From an uncultured Bacteroidales bacterium (lineage in GTDB: Bacteria > Bacteroidota > Bacteroidia > Bacteroidales > Paludibacteraceae), in assembly GCA_902784425.1 (NCBI GenBank), contig CACZUS010000038.1, positions 1 through 41,756 of the forward strand: a DNA stretch of 41,756 nucleotides, given 5' to 3'. Position 1 is the stretch's first letter. Every line of letters starts with the position of its first letter. A program made the position numbers and the translations under genes. Of this stretch, positions 17,236 through 26,087 are shown in pieces. The notes beneath the pieces were generated by a model that saw only the letters and a program-made list of their open reading frames with translations, was not told the DNA's origin and did no database searches.

Positions 17236-17658
17236 TTATATAAATTGGGAACGAATCGCTAAAGCTTCGTTCTCATGTTTTTCCATTATCTCACGCTCTC
17301 CAACGCCTTTGTCGTTGATGCCACACAAGTGCAGTATGCCGTGAATTACCACGCGATAAAACTCCTCTTCGTAAGATGTGGAAAATTTTTCTGAGTTGCT
17401 TTTTACTGTATCTAGGCTGATAAATAAGTCACCACTGATAACCTTCCCTTCGGTGTAATCAAATGTTATGATGTCTGTATAATAGTCATGTTTTAGATAC
17501 TCTCTGTTTACTTCTAAGATCTTCTGATCATCACAAAAAATGTATGTAATTTCTCCCAGTTTGTAGCCATGTCTGCTAGCTACTTCCTTAATCCATGCAT
17601 TCACCTTGCGTTTGGCGATTTTAGGCATCGGAATATTTTCTGATTGATAATATACCAT
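17236..17658 (-). CDS. ybeY: Endoribonuclease YbeY, rRNA maturation
   Basis: A 140-residue UPF0054-family protein: YIFCDDQKILEVNREYLKHD, YYTDIITFDY (the conserved T-D-I-I-T-F/L segment) and the zinc motif HGILHLCGINDKG near the C-terminus, in which His-x3-His and a following residue bind the metal (Bacteroidetes members have this altered third ligand region). YbeY processes 16S rRNA 3' ends and helps ribosome quality control. The start MVYYQSENIPMPKI matches Bacteroidales homologues. The lysozyme gene starts 2 nt downstream, so they form an operon. Confidence 0.95.
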   Translation of the reverse strand: MVYYQSENIPMPKIAKRKVNAWIKEVASRHGYKLGEITYIFCDDQKILEVNREYLKHDYYTDIITFDYTEGKVISGDLFISLDTVKSNSEKFSTSYEEEFYRVVIHGILHLCGINDKGVGEREIMEKHENEALAIRSQFI

Positions 17659-17771
17659 AGTGATCTAATTAGTGGGGGCAAAGTTAGTTTATTTTTCAAT
17701 ATCTATGTGGTTTTTTTGCCAAAGAATAACGATGAATTTATAGAACGCATTCAAATAATTTTCTGCATAGA

Positions 17772-18248
17772 TTATTGGGCATTGTCTACTAGCTCCTTTA
17801 GGAGTTGTGCAATAGGTTTATGCAGTGCAGGGTGAACAAGTTCTGGTGCGATTTCAGCCAAGGGTTCCAACACAAATTTTCTCTTGTGTAAGAGTGGGTG
17901 AGGGAGAATCAGTGATTCCGTATTTAAGATGACATCATCGTACATGAGGATGTCAATATCGATGATACGGTCTTCGTAGCCCTCTCCTGGATGGTGGTAG
18001 GTTCTTCCCATTTCTCGTTCGATTGATTTCGCCATTTTTAGGCAGGTCTCTGGTGTGCAGTCCGTCTCAACAAGTATGACAGCGTTTACAAAGGTATTGT
18101 CGGATTGAAATCCCCAAGGCTCTGTCTCGTATAAAGAGGAAAGCAGACGAATATCACCCATGATGGACCCAAGGATGATAGTCGCATTGGTGATGTTTTT
18201 CTTTTTCTCCCCGAGGTTAGATCCAAGACCGATGTATACGTTTGCCAT
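17772..18248 (-). CDS. folK: Hydroxymethyl-dihydropterin pyrophosphokinase
   Basis: A 158-residue HPPK: YIGLGSNLGEK at the start, SSLYETEPWGF, DNTFVNAVILVET, the ATP/Mg motif EDRIIDIDILMYDD and LILPHPLLHKRKFVLEPLAEIAP, all in the family order. It transfers pyrophosphate from ATP to 6-hydroxymethyl-7,8-dihydropterin in folate synthesis. Length is that of a single-domain enzyme. It lies downstream of purE, from which a terminator separates it, and upstream of ybeY. Confidence 0.97.
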   Translation of the reverse strand: MANVYIGLGSNLGEKKKNITNATIILGSIMGDIRLLSSLYETEPWGFQSDNTFVNAVILVETDCTPETCLKMAKSIEREMGRTYHHPGEGYEDRIIDIDILMYDDVILNTESLILPHPLLHKRKFVLEPLAEIAPELVHPALHKPIAQLLKELVDNAQ

Positions 18249-18262
18249 GATGTTCAGTTAAG

Positions 18263-18292
18263 AAAAGGCGCATAGGGTTCCATGCGCCTTTT
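18263..18292 (-). terminator. Intrinsic terminator after purE
   Basis: AAAAGGCGCAT (18263-18273) pairs perfectly with ATGCGCCTTTT (18282-18292), an 11-bp stem with an 8-base loop and T residues on both sides. It is placed just after the purE stop (18303) and before folK. Confidence 0.85.
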
Positions 18293-18302
18293 TTATAGAT
18301 AA

Positions 18303-18809
18303 TTAGTTAGTTTTGAACTTATATTTTACTTCAGCCAATTCTGCATTAGCTTTTACTATCTTATCTTTCAAACCTGATTTGTATGCAGCTAATTTTTGTG
18401 CTAAGGTCTCGTCAGATAATGCCATCATCTCAACAGCAAGAATGGCTGCATTTTGTGCACCATTCACACCAACGGTGGCAACTGGAATTCCAGGAGGCAT
18501 CTGAATAATTGAGAGCATGGCATCCAATCCATCTAACATTCCTTTGATGGGAACACCAATAACGGGTAGGGTGGTACTTGCTGCAATCACCCCTGGTAGG
18601 GCTGCTGCCATTCCTGCTCCTGCGATGATCACTTTAATGCCTCTTGATTGTGCCCCTTTGGCAAATTCTTCTACTTCATTAGGGGTACGATGAGCGGAGA
18701 GTGCGTTCATTTCAAACGGAACTTCCATCTCTTCTAAGAATTTGGCAGCCTTCTCCATGATTGGTAAATCGGATGTGCTACCCATGATGATACTTACTAA
18801 TGCTTTCAT
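18303..18809 (-). CDS. purE: N5-carboxyaminoimidazole ribonucleotide mutase
   Basis: A 168-residue class I PurE: VSIIMGSTSDLPIM (phosphate loop), ALSAHRTPNEV (catalytic His in SAHR), VIIAGAGMAAALPGVIA, PVIGVPIKGMLDGLDAMLSI and MPPGIPVATVGVNGAQNAAI. It moves the carboxyl of N5-CAIR to C4 in purine synthesis. A longer frame to 18914 exists, but its added 35 residues are encoded by a dispersed intergenic repeat (18872-18940) and the true start MKALVSIIMGS at 18807-18809 fits the family. Promoter candidate TAATTTTG on the minus strand at 18951-18958. Confidence 0.97.
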   Translation of the reverse strand: MKALVSIIMGSTSDLPIMEKAAKFLEEMEVPFEMNALSAHRTPNEVEEFAKGAQSRGIKVIIAGAGMAAALPGVIAASTTLPVIGVPIKGMLDGLDAMLSIIQMPPGIPVATVGVNGAQNAAILAVEMMALSDETLAQKLAAYKSGLKDKIVKANAELAEVKYKFKTN

Positions 18810-18871
18810 TTCTTTCTTCAGGCCTTTGTGCCTCTCGTTAATAATTTCGGGTGAGTTCTGCAAATTCACGA

Positions 18872-18940
18872 TAGACGTGGCACGCCGCGTCTCTACAGGA
18901 ATCAGAAATTCCACGAAATGAATTCATAGAACCCGCTTTA
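18872..18940. repeat. Dispersed intergenic repeat, copy A (purE leader)
   Basis: Read on the minus strand: GGGTTCTATGAATTCATTT, a middle GGAATTTCTGATTCC, then an imperfect hairpin (AGACGTGGC / GCCGCGTCT on the plus strand, 18873-18893). It matches copy E at 25852-25914 over its whole length, and shorter copies elsewhere in the window. It lies in the 5' leader of purE. Confidence 0.7.
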
Positions 18941-18950
18941 TTTGACAATG

Positions 18951-18958
18951 CAAAATTA
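18951..18958 (-). promoter_or_regulatory. -7 box of purE
   Basis: Minus-strand TAATTTTG matches TAnnTTTG. It would give a leader of about 140 nt that includes repeat copy A. No clear -33 TTTG is seen. Confidence 0.45.
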
Positions 18959-19001
18959 GTTTTTTTTCTTGAATGGAATAATATTTCCTCCATCTTCAAT
19001 A

Positions 19002-19033
19002 TTTCGGATATCTCATATTTTTTACTACCTTTG
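19002..19033 (+). promoter_or_regulatory. Promoter of prfC
   Basis: TACCTTTG at 19026-19033 is an exact -7 match, with TTTC at 19002-19005 as a near -33 element after a 20-nt spacer. The prfC ATG lies 24 nt downstream of the box. Confidence 0.6.
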
Positions 19034-19057
19034 CACCCGCAAAAACGTGTTATTTTT

Positions 19058-20638
19058 ATGGGCTTATCAGAAGAGATTAAACGAAGAAGAACCTTCGCGA
19101 TTATCAGTCACCCAGATGCGGGAAAGACTACATTGACAGAGAAATTGTTGTTGTTTGGTGGTGCTATTCATATTGCTGGTGCCGTCAAATCTAACAAGAT
19201 TAAGAAAACAGCTACATCCGACTGGATGGAGATTGAGAAACAACGTGGTATCTCTGTTGCTACCTCCGTTATGGCTTTCGATTATAACGGATTCAAAATC
19301 AATATCCTTGATACTCCAGGTCACCAAGACTTCCAAGAGGATACCTTCCGTACGCTAACGGCTGTGGATAGTGTAATCATCGTAGTCGATTGCGCAAAGG
19401 GTGTTGAGACGCAGACTCGTAAACTGATGAACGTCTGCCGTATGCGTAACACTCCGGTTATCGTTTTCGTTAATAAGATGGACCGTAATGGTAACAATGC
19501 CTTTGATTTGATGGATGAGTTGGAGAAAGAACTGAACATCCGTGTTCGTCCTCTTTCATGGCCTATCAATCAGGGTGATAAGTTCAAAGGTGTTTATAAT
19601 ATTTACGAACATAAACTTAATCTGTATACTCCTAGCAAACAGACTGTTACTGAGAATATTGAGTTTACTGATATCAACAGCCCAGAACTGGAAAAACATA
19701 TTGGAGAGGAGGATGCTCAACAGTTGAGAGATGATCTCGACCTGATTAATGGCGTCTACTCCGAACTGGATGTCAACGAATATCTAGCGGGTAATGTAGC
19801 TCCTGTCTTTTTTGGTAGTGCCTTAAATAATTTTGGTGTGAAGGAATTGCTTGATTGTTTCTGCCAGATAGCCCCTAGTCCACAACCTACCCAGACGGTT
19901 GAACGTGAGGTGAAACCAGAAGAGGAGACCTTCTCTGGCTTTGTCTTTAAAATCCATGCTAATATGGACCCTAACCACCGCAGTTGTATCGCTTTCGTAA
20001 AAGTATGTTCTGGTAAGTTTGAGAGAAACGTGAATTATAAACATGTTCGTCATAATAAAATGCTTAAGTTCTCTGCCCCAACGTGTTTCATGGCACAGAA
20101 GAAGGAGACGGTCGACGAGGCATGGCCAGGTGATATTGTGGGATTACCTGATTCGGGTGGAACATTCAAGATTGGTGATACCTTGACCTCTGGTGAAAAC
20201 ATCCATTTCAAGGGATTGCCTAGCTTCTCCCCTGAGATGTTCAAGTATATCGAGAATGATGACCCTATGAAGGCGAAACAGTTGGCAAAGGGTATCGAAC
20301 AATTAATGGACGAAGGTGTTGCACAGGTTTTCACCAACCAGTTTAACGGTCGTAGAATCATCGGAACGGTAGGTCAGTTGCAGTTTGAGGTGATCCAATA
20401 TCGTTTGCTACACGAGTACAACGCTAAATGTCGTTGGGAACCTATCAACCTCTACAAAGCTTGTTGGATTGAAAGCGATGATCCTGAGGCTTTGGAGAAT
20501 TTTAAGAAACGTAAATATCAATATATGGCAAAGGACAAGGAGGATAGAGATGTCTTCTTGGCGGATTCCGGTTATATCCTTCAAATGGCACAAACGGACT
20601 TCCCTAAGATTCGTTTCCACTTCTCGTCTGAGTTTTAA
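19058..20638 (+). CDS. prfC: Peptide chain release factor 3
   Basis: A 526-residue translational GTPase (E. coli RF3 has 529). G1 [14 protein letters not shown] near residue 18, G2 RGISV, G3 DTPGHQDF, G4 NKMD and the RF3-specific domain order (ending FHFSSEF) are visible. RF3 removes RF1/RF2 from the ribosome after termination. Start ATG 19058 is used; the frame continues upstream without support and the -7 box lies in that region. The trmD gene follows after 11 nt and is probably cotranscribed. Confidence 0.97.
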   Translation: MGLSEEIKRRRTFAIISHPDAGKTTLTEKLLLFGGAIHIAGAVKSNKIKKTATSDWMEIEKQRGISVATSVMAFDYNGFKINILDTPGHQDFQEDTFRTLTAVDSVIIVVDCAKGVETQTRKLMNVCRMRNTPVIVFVNKMDRNGNNAFDLMDELEKELNIRVRPLSWPINQGDKFKGVYNIYEHKLNLYTPSKQTVTENIEFTDINSPELEKHIGEEDAQQLRDDLDLINGVYSELDVNEYLAGNVAPVFFGSALNNFGVKELLDCFCQIAPSPQPTQTVEREVKPEEETFSGFVFKIHANMDPNHRSCIAFVKVCSGKFERNVNYKHVRHNKMLKFSAPTCFMAQKKETVDEAWPGDIVGLPDSGGTFKIGDTLTSGENIHFKGLPSFSPEMFKYIENDDPMKAKQLAKGIEQLMDEGVAQVFTNQFNGRRIIGTVGQLQFEVIQYRLLHEYNAKCRWEPINLYKACWIESDDPEALENFKKRKYQYMAKDKEDRDVFLADSGYILQMAQTDFPKIRFHFSSEF

Positions 20639-20649
20639 TCATTCTAATC

Positions 20650-21324
20650 ATGAGAATCGATATTTTATCTGCAGTCCCAGAATTGTTGGAGAGCCCTCTT
20701 AATCATTCTATTTTGAAGAGAGCTCAGGCAAAGGGATTGGCAGAGATTGTTGTCCACAACATTCGCGACTATACTTTGGATAAGCATAAAAAAATTGATG
20801 ATTATGCTTTCGGTTTTAGTTCCGGTATGGTCATGCAGATAGAACCTATCGATCGATTGATTTCTCATCTGAAGGAACAACGCACGTATGATGAGGTGAT
20901 CTATACCTCTCCGGATGGCGAGATGTTCGACCAGAAAATGGCTAACTCCATGTCGCTTCTGAATAATGTGATTATTCTATGCGGACACTATAAAGGCATT
21001 GATCATCGTATTCGTGAACATCTGATTACCAGAGAGATATCCGTTGGTGATTTTGTTTTAACAGGTGGCGAACTGGCTGCTTGTATTATGACGGATGCTG
21101 TGGTGCGTCTCATTCCAGGTGCTATGAGTGATGAACAATCGGCTCTGTCTGATTGCTTCCAGGATGATTTATTAGCTCCTCCTGTTTATTCTCGTCCTGC
21201 TGAATATAAGGGATGGAGAGTCCCTGATATCTTATTGTCTGGTAACGAGGCAAAAATAAAGGAATGGGAGTATGAACAGGCTGTGGAACGAACCAAAAGA
21301 TTACGCCCTGACCTCTTAAAATAA
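20650..21324 (+). CDS. trmD: tRNA (guanine-37 N1) methyltransferase
   Basis: A 224-residue SPOUT methyltransferase: [40 protein letters not shown], the knot loop [32 protein letters not shown] and [13 protein letters not shown] with the catalytic Asp in that region. It methylates G37 of tRNAs that read CNN codons and prevents frameshifting. It is close behind prfC. Confidence 0.97.
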   Translation: MRIDILSAVPELLESPLNHSILKRAQAKGLAEIVVHNIRDYTLDKHKKIDDYAFGFSSGMVMQIEPIDRLISHLKEQRTYDEVIYTSPDGEMFDQKMANSMSLLNNVIILCGHYKGIDHRIREHLITREISVGDFVLTGGELAACIMTDAVVRLIPGAMSDEQSALSDCFQDDLLAPPVYSRPAEYKGWRVPDILLSGNEAKIKEWEYEQAVERTKRLRPDLLK

Positions 21325-21341
21325 CAGAGATCCGTCCCTCA

Positions 21342-21366
21342 AAATGAATTGATAGAACCCATCTTA
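21342..21366. repeat. Dispersed intergenic repeat, copy B
   Basis: AAATGAATTGATAGAACCC followed by ATCTTA, a close match to copy A and, in reverse complement, copies C and E. It lies 12 nt upstream of the phosphoethanolamine transferase start. Confidence 0.7.
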
Positions 21367-21377
21367 ATTTTTCATCT

Positions 21378-23087
21378 ATGGGAATACTCGACAATAAATA
21401 TGCAGAGAGGATTTTTACACTCTTCCTTTTCCTCGTTATTCTGCTTCCTTCTTTCTGTATCTCCCTTTGGTGTGCTGATCTGGATGGATTTATTGTGAAG
21501 AAACTGGGATTTCTACTGATTTCGTTGGTTTGTGTTCTCATCCCATTACTATTCCTAAAAAAGAAAATTTATTTCATCCTCGAGGGACTCTTCAGTGTAC
21601 TGATTTCTCCTATCGAACTCTCTAGTTTGTATCTCAATCATACTACGACCGACTTTATGATGATGGATACCATCCTGAATACGAATTGGACAGAGGCTAT
21701 GGAACTCCTATCATCCATCTGGCTCTTTGTATTGGGAGTTGTCATCGTTTTTATTGCCTACTTTTTTATCACGATCAAATTCATAAAAAATGAGGAGTTC
21801 TTTTCTAAGAAATTGAAAAAAGTTCTTTTGATATTGCTTCCCGTTCTTCTATTAATCGGTTCAGTCTACTATTTTATCCTTGCTCGTAAGTTGATGACGA
21901 GTGAGAACACCACTTTTACGGATAACTTGGTGGATATGAAGGATATGATGACAATCAAGTTTCGAAAAATATTTCCATTTGATGTTTATATTGCTACGGG
22001 TGACGTAATTGAAAGGAGAATGGAGATTAGGAGGAATCAGGAGAGGTTGAAGGATTTTTCATTCGGTTTACCGAAAAAAGAGGATGACGAAGAAGAGGTT
22101 GCTATCCTTGTGATTGGGGAGACGGCTCGTTGGTGGAACTTTGGTGTGAATGGATATGAGCGCAATACTACCCCTGAATTATCCCAGCAAAAGAATCTGA
22201 TTTCCTATTCATATCTTGTAACGCAAGCCAATCTGACGAGTAATTCGGTACCTATCATATTAAGTCGTGCCAACGCCCTTCATAGTGAGATAGCCTATTC
22301 CGAGAAATCCTTATGCGAGGCATTTGCCGAGGTGGGTTTCTCCACTTCATGGATCAGTGATCAGGAATTGAGCACCTATCAGGAACGTATCATTGAGACG
22401 TGTGATTTCACGGCCACAACAAGCGATACTAAGTTTGTCTATGATATGGACCTATTGCCTTCGTTGGATACCTGTCTGAACATGAAATCGCCGAAGAAAT
22501 TTATCGTCATTCATACTTTAGGAAGTCATTTCAAGTACTGTCAGCGCCATCCGGAGGAATATAAGATTTACCAACCTTGTTTTGAGAATAACATGGATTA
22601 CTTATCGATTAATCGGGATAATAAGCAGTTGATAATCAATTCGTATGACAATTCTATTCAATATACAGACCACTTTTTGGGCTCCTTGATTCAACGATTG
22701 GAACAGAGAGGGGGAGTGTGGTCGCTTATCTTCCTTTCCGACCATGGAGAGAATCTGTTTGATGATGAGCGTGATTTGATTCTGCATGGTTCGTTGGTGG
22801 TTTCGGAATATGAAGCTCGCATACCGTTTTTTGTTGTTTATTCTGATGAGTACGCAATTCGTTATCCTGAGAAGGTTCAGAATATAGAGGCCAATAAAGA
22901 TAAATGTCTCACCTCCGAGGTGGTATTTCATTCAATGTTGGATATGGCAGATATTCAATCGGATGTAGTAGATACAACCTTATCTATTAGTCGAATCACT
23001 TTGACGAACATGGATTCAACCTATATTTTAAATGGCAATCGGCAGCCTATTTTGTTTGAATTTAATCGGTTGAAAGGATCAAGATGA
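21378..23087 (+). CDS. Phosphoethanolamine transferase, EptA-like
   Basis: A 569-residue inner-membrane enzyme with five N-terminal helices (about residues 11-30, 43-60, 64-80, 113-133, 149-168) and a periplasmic alkaline-phosphatase-fold domain with the GETAR nucleophile motif at 247-251 (Thr249), NSVPIILSRA, HTLGSHFKY and SDHGENLFDD. Members transfer phosphoethanolamine from phosphatidylethanolamine to lipid A or core sugars, changing surface charge and polymyxin resistance. The exact acceptor cannot be read. It meets dacB tail to tail with no gap (stop codons at 23085-23090). Confidence 0.88.
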   Translation: MGILDNKYAERIFTLFLFLVILLPSFCISLWCADLDGFIVKKLGFLLISLVCVLIPLLFLKKKIYFILEGLFSVLISPIELSSLYLNHTTTDFMMMDTILNTNWTEAMELLSSIWLFVLGVVIVFIAYFFITIKFIKNEEFFSKKLKKVLLILLPVLLLIGSVYYFILARKLMTSENTTFTDNLVDMKDMMTIKFRKIFPFDVYIATGDVIERRMEIRRNQERLKDFSFGLPKKEDDEEEVAILVIGETARWWNFGVNGYERNTTPELSQQKNLISYSYLVTQANLTSNSVPIILSRANALHSEIAYSEKSLCEAFAEVGFSTSWISDQELSTYQERIIETCDFTATTSDTKFVYDMDLLPSLDTCLNMKSPKKFIVIHTLGSHFKYCQRHPEEYKIYQPCFENNMDYLSINRDNKQLIINSYDNSIQYTDHFLGSLIQRLEQRGGVWSLIFLSDHGENLFDDERDLILHGSLVVSEYEARIPFFVVYSDEYAIRYPEKVQNIEANKDKCLTSEVVFHSMLDMADIQSDVVDTTLSISRITLTNMDSTYILNGNRQPILFEFNRLKGSR

Positions 23088-24533
23088 TTATTTCTTGATA
23101 CTAATTGGTTTGTTATCGTTTAACACCAGATCGTTAAGGAGTGAGGACATTTGTTGCTTGAGTGTGTTGCGTTGACCTGTGAAATTTGAAACCATTAGGC
23201 AGAACACATACCATTTGTTATTATAATTGATATAGCCCGCATAGTTTTGAACGCGTTCCATGCTACCACTCTTTATAAATGCTTTGCCCTCCAGTTTCGT
23301 ACCTTTCATAAAGGAGGTGACGGTTCCGTTTCGACCTGCAGTAGGGAGAGTGGCAAGGAAAGGTTTGAAATAGATGCTATCGTTGTACATATATGAGAGT
23401 ACGTCAACGATGTATTGTGGTGATAAAGCGTTTTTCATAGACATGCCAGAGCCATCCACTTGAAATACTTTGTGACTATCCAATCCTTTTGTTTTCCAGA
23501 ATTTTCTGATGGTGTTGGCTGCTTCCCAGTTGGTGCAAGCCGTTACGCTATCCTTTTTTTTAGCAAGGATGGTGAATATATTCTCAGCAAAGAGGTTGAT
23601 GCTTTTATGGTTGGTGATTCGTTCGATATCCCTCAGTGGGGCAGAACGGTAGGTATAGAATGTTTTTCTTACAGAGTCAGGTTGAAACCATCTTGTAGTA
23701 GTGGCAGCAGAATCCACTTCGATACCATTTTGGATGAGGAGTCTTGTAAGTGAATCAGCAGCAAACATGGCAGGTTCAGCCAATTCAGTCTTTAGGAATT
23801 GACAGATCCCAACGGGGAAGTTTCCTCTGACGATGGGTGTCCATGAGAAATCGCTTTTGGTGAACCTCCATCCTGTAGGTACATCCTTTCTCTGTGTCAG
23901 TTCCAATTTGGGTTGAAACAGAGGAGTGTAAGGAGTCACCTTGCTCACGGAGAATCCTGTGGAGTCGGATGTGATGACAAAACTGAGCAGGTTGTCCATG
24001 ATGGAGAGCGAAGAGGGGGTGGGAGAGTAGGAAGAACCTACATCTTCGACCAACCAATTAAAGGGGGAGCCATCTTCGCGGAACAAACTTGCATCACCGA
24101 TGACACGTCCAGTTATTTTTTTGATTCCCATCCCTTTGATGGTGTCTAACACGGAGGAGAAGAATCTGTTTTTCACAGGGTTGTATGCCGATTCGAGAGT
24201 GGGGTCTCCACCACCACGGATATATATGTTTCCGATGAGAACAGAGTCTTCAATTTTACCGCTGTATTCGATTCTTGTACGGAATCTGAATGTATCGGTA
24301 AGTATTTGCATGGCTGTTGCGGTAGTGATGATTTTAGTAACAGAGGCAGGGTTTCGACAAATCATTGGTTGATAAGATGCGATCACTTTCCCTGATGTAA
24401 TCTCTTTCATCATAAGTCCCACGCTCGCTTGTGAAAGATTATCTGCATTGATAAAGGTCTCTAAGGCATTTGTTTGTGCAGATATGAATTCGCAGTGGAG
24501 GATGATTAAGAATATGTATACTAAATTTCGCAT
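23088..24533 (-). CDS. dacB: PBP4-type D-alanyl-D-alanine carboxypeptidase/endopeptidase
   Basis: A 481-residue periplasmic S13 peptidase with a signal peptide (cleavage near residue 20). Catalytic motifs: S-x-x-K in PASVTKII (Ser64, Lys67), SxN in HKSINLFAENI, and K-S/T-G as IKSGSMERVQNYAGYI, where Ser replaces the more common Thr. Like PBP4 it trims or cuts peptidoglycan cross-links. Start ATG 24531-24533. It is divergent from the PagL-like gene with overlapping promoters. Confidence 0.95.
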   Translation of the reverse strand: MRNLVYIFLIILHCEFISAQTNALETFINADNLSQASVGLMMKEITSGKVIASYQPMICRNPASVTKIITTATAMQILTDTFRFRTRIEYSGKIEDSVLIGNIYIRGGGDPTLESAYNPVKNRFFSSVLDTIKGMGIKKITGRVIGDASLFREDGSPFNWLVEDVGSSYSPTPSSLSIMDNLLSFVITSDSTGFSVSKVTPYTPLFQPKLELTQRKDVPTGWRFTKSDFSWTPIVRGNFPVGICQFLKTELAEPAMFAADSLTRLLIQNGIEVDSAATTTRWFQPDSVRKTFYTYRSAPLRDIERITNHKSINLFAENIFTILAKKKDSVTACTNWEAANTIRKFWKTKGLDSHKVFQVDGSGMSMKNALSPQYIVDVLSYMYNDSIYFKPFLATLPTAGRNGTVTSFMKGTKLEGKAFIKSGSMERVQNYAGYINYNNKWYVFCLMVSNFTGQRNTLKQQMSSLLNDLVLNDNKPISIKK

Positions 24534-24550
24534 TGTTTGACGTTTTGTCG

Positions 24551-24579
24551 CAAAATTACATAAAATTTATGTAAGTTTG
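24551..24579. promoter_or_regulatory. Divergent dacB / PagL-like promoters with a 19-bp palindrome
   Basis: Minus-strand TAATTTTG (24551-24558) and plus-strand TAAGTTTG (24572-24579) are both exact -7 boxes, only 13 nt apart. Between and overlapping them is the perfect palindrome TTACATAAAATTTATGTAA (24556-24574). A regulator bound there would cover both promoters. Confidence 0.6.
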
Positions 24580-24603
24580 CAGTGTTCATTTATAAAGAAA
24601 AAG

Positions 24604-25821
24604 ATGAAGAAGAAAATAATAGGCTTTCTAATGATGTTCCTAATGATGGGGACCATTTCGATGAAAGCGCAGCAAAATACGATATTTAGAGTTAAGGCAG
24701 AGGGTCTATATGGATGGTTGTTAGACAAGAGTGAAGGAAATGCAGTGGGTGGTGAGATGGCGATGGAGTTACCCTTGTTGGGCAATCATAATTGGGAGTA
24801 TACCTATAATTTCCCTACTGTTGGTTTTGGTGTTGGATTATTGAATATGAATGATCCAGATTATATGAGGAATAGTATTCATGCGGTTACTTATTTCCAT
24901 TATCCGGTAGTACATACGAATGCTTTCGCGTTGAATATAAAGTGGGGCTCTGGATTGGCAGGACAGATCCCGATGATAGAAGAGAAGCATGATTATTTCC
25001 CCTTGACAGGTGTTCTTATTGGAGGTGTAAATATGGATATTGCCTTGTCTACAAAGTATGGAAAGCCTGCTGCTCAATGGATTATCACTTTGGGTGGTAA
25101 TTGCATGGTTCTTCATAATTGCAACGTGACAAGACGTACTAAAAACACTCTCTTGGCTGATGTCTCATTGGGAGCAAAATATACGCCCAATGTGTGGCCA
25201 TTGCCTATGAAGCATTCTGCTCGTCCTGTGAAACGTATCTTAGCACTTGAGGCATACGCGACAGTGGGTGTTAATCAGTTGGAGGTCGGTGATAGTTATT
25301 ATCCGAATGGAACTCTGAGTGTAGGTGCCTTTTTGCCTCTTTCCAATGCGTTTCGTGTGGGTCTTACCGCCGATGGTTTCTTTAATAGTGCATACGATGG
25401 AACACAACGCACGAGCAATATTCGTTATAATTTCATAAAAGAAGATCGTTTTGGCAATAAAGTTCGTGCAGGAGTCTCCTTAGCCAATGAGTTGACTATG
25501 GATCGTGCAAGGGTCGGACTCCATGTCGGTGTCTATTGCTTTAACAAGATTAAAGTGCCTGAGTATAACGAGTTGGGTGAGAAGAATGAGAACCGAATCG
25601 AGAATATTCTATATACTAAGTTGGTGACCCGTTTCTTCTTCACACCGAAGTTCTTTACGGTGGTCGAGGTGAAGTCGCACCTCTTGAAGGTGGAAGATGC
25701 TTCGCTAGGTTTCGGTTGGGCTATGCCTGACTTTGGTAAGCATATCAAGAATCCATTTGCGAGAATATCCTTTAAGAAAGAAGATAAAGAGGAGTTGCGT
25801 ATCACAGGTAGTGAGAAATAA
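24604..25821 (+). CDS. PagL-like outer-membrane beta-barrel (acyloxyacyl hydrolase family, altered active site)
   Basis: A 405-residue protein with a signal peptide (residues 1-22) and a barrel: GFGVGLLN, AVTYFHYPVV, FALNIKWGSGLAGQIP and LIGGVNMDIALSTKYG match the early strands of Bacteroidetes PagL-like lipid A deacylases. The PagL catalytic H-x-S is represented at residues 171-173 as H-N-C, so the Ser is Cys, and the following Asn-rich segment is missing. Either the fold is kept without lipase activity or Cys acts as nucleophile. Long insertions and the C-terminal half lengthen it beyond PagL (about 150 residues in Pseudomonas). ATG 24604 is chosen over TTG 24577. Divergent from dacB. Confidence 0.55.
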   Translation: MKKKIIGFLMMFLMMGTISMKAQQNTIFRVKAEGLYGWLLDKSEGNAVGGEMAMELPLLGNHNWEYTYNFPTVGFGVGLLNMNDPDYMRNSIHAVTYFHYPVVHTNAFALNIKWGSGLAGQIPMIEEKHDYFPLTGVLIGGVNMDIALSTKYGKPAAQWIITLGGNCMVLHNCNVTRRTKNTLLADVSLGAKYTPNVWPLPMKHSARPVKRILALEAYATVGVNQLEVGDSYYPNGTLSVGAFLPLSNAFRVGLTADGFFNSAYDGTQRTSNIRYNFIKEDRFGNKVRAGVSLANELTMDRARVGLHVGVYCFNKIKVPEYNELGEKNENRIENILYTKLVTRFFFTPKFFTVVEVKSHLLKVEDASLGFGWAMPDFGKHIKNPFARISFKKEDKEELRITGSEK

Positions 25822-25836
25822 TGGGATATTTCTCAC
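25811..25836 (+). terminator. Stem-loop at the PagL-like stop codon
   Basis: GTGAGAAATA (25811-25820) and TATTTCTCAC (25827-25836) form a perfect 10-bp stem with an ATGGGA loop, including the stop codon. No T-run follows, so it may protect the 3' end rather than terminate. Confidence 0.5.
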
Positions 25837-25851
25837 GCTAACTCCTTTAGG

Positions 25852-25914
25852 TAGTTCTATAAATCTTTTTTTGGAATTTATGATTCTTATAGGGACGTGG
25901 TATACCGCGTCCCT
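25852..25914. repeat. Dispersed intergenic repeat, copy E
   Basis: TAGTTCTATAAATCTTTTT, GGAATTTATGATTCTTATAG and then a near-perfect hairpin AGGGACGTGGTA / TACCGCGTCCCT (25891-25914). The plan is the same as copy A read in reverse. It fills most of the gap between convergent genes; the rest of the gap holds nothing else I can name. Confidence 0.7.
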
Positions 25915-25934
25915 TTATTTATAATTCATTCGAT

Positions 25935-26087
25935 TTATTTTAAAATGGATTTTATAAGATCCATCAGTTTGATGAGATCTTCGTTTTCATGAACATTTGC
26001 CTCTTTGTAGATATAGCCTATTATAATTGCTAATAGGAGGAAAATAACTACAACAGAGATTATGGTGACGACTATTTTCTTATTCAT
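25935..26087 (-). CDS. 50-residue single-helix membrane micro-protein
   Basis: ATG 26085-26087 to TAA 25935-25937 encodes 50 residues: a short basic start (MNKK), one long hydrophobic helix (IVVTIISVVVIFLLLAIIIG, about residues 5-24), then YIYKEANVHENEDLIKLMDLIKSILK, an amphipathic tail. Its start codon lies inside the last codons of the 620-residue gene (8-nt overlap), so it would be coupled to it. The tail could pair with coiled coils of the neighbours. No known family. The operon context and overlap support it being real. Confidence 0.6.
   Translation of the reverse strand: MNKKIVVTIISVVVIFLLLAIIIGYIYKEANVHENEDLIKLMDLIKSILK

Noticed and set aside
18303-18914. Longer purE start at 18914
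   Set aside because: The added residues are encoded by the dispersed repeat copy A and are not part of the PurE family.
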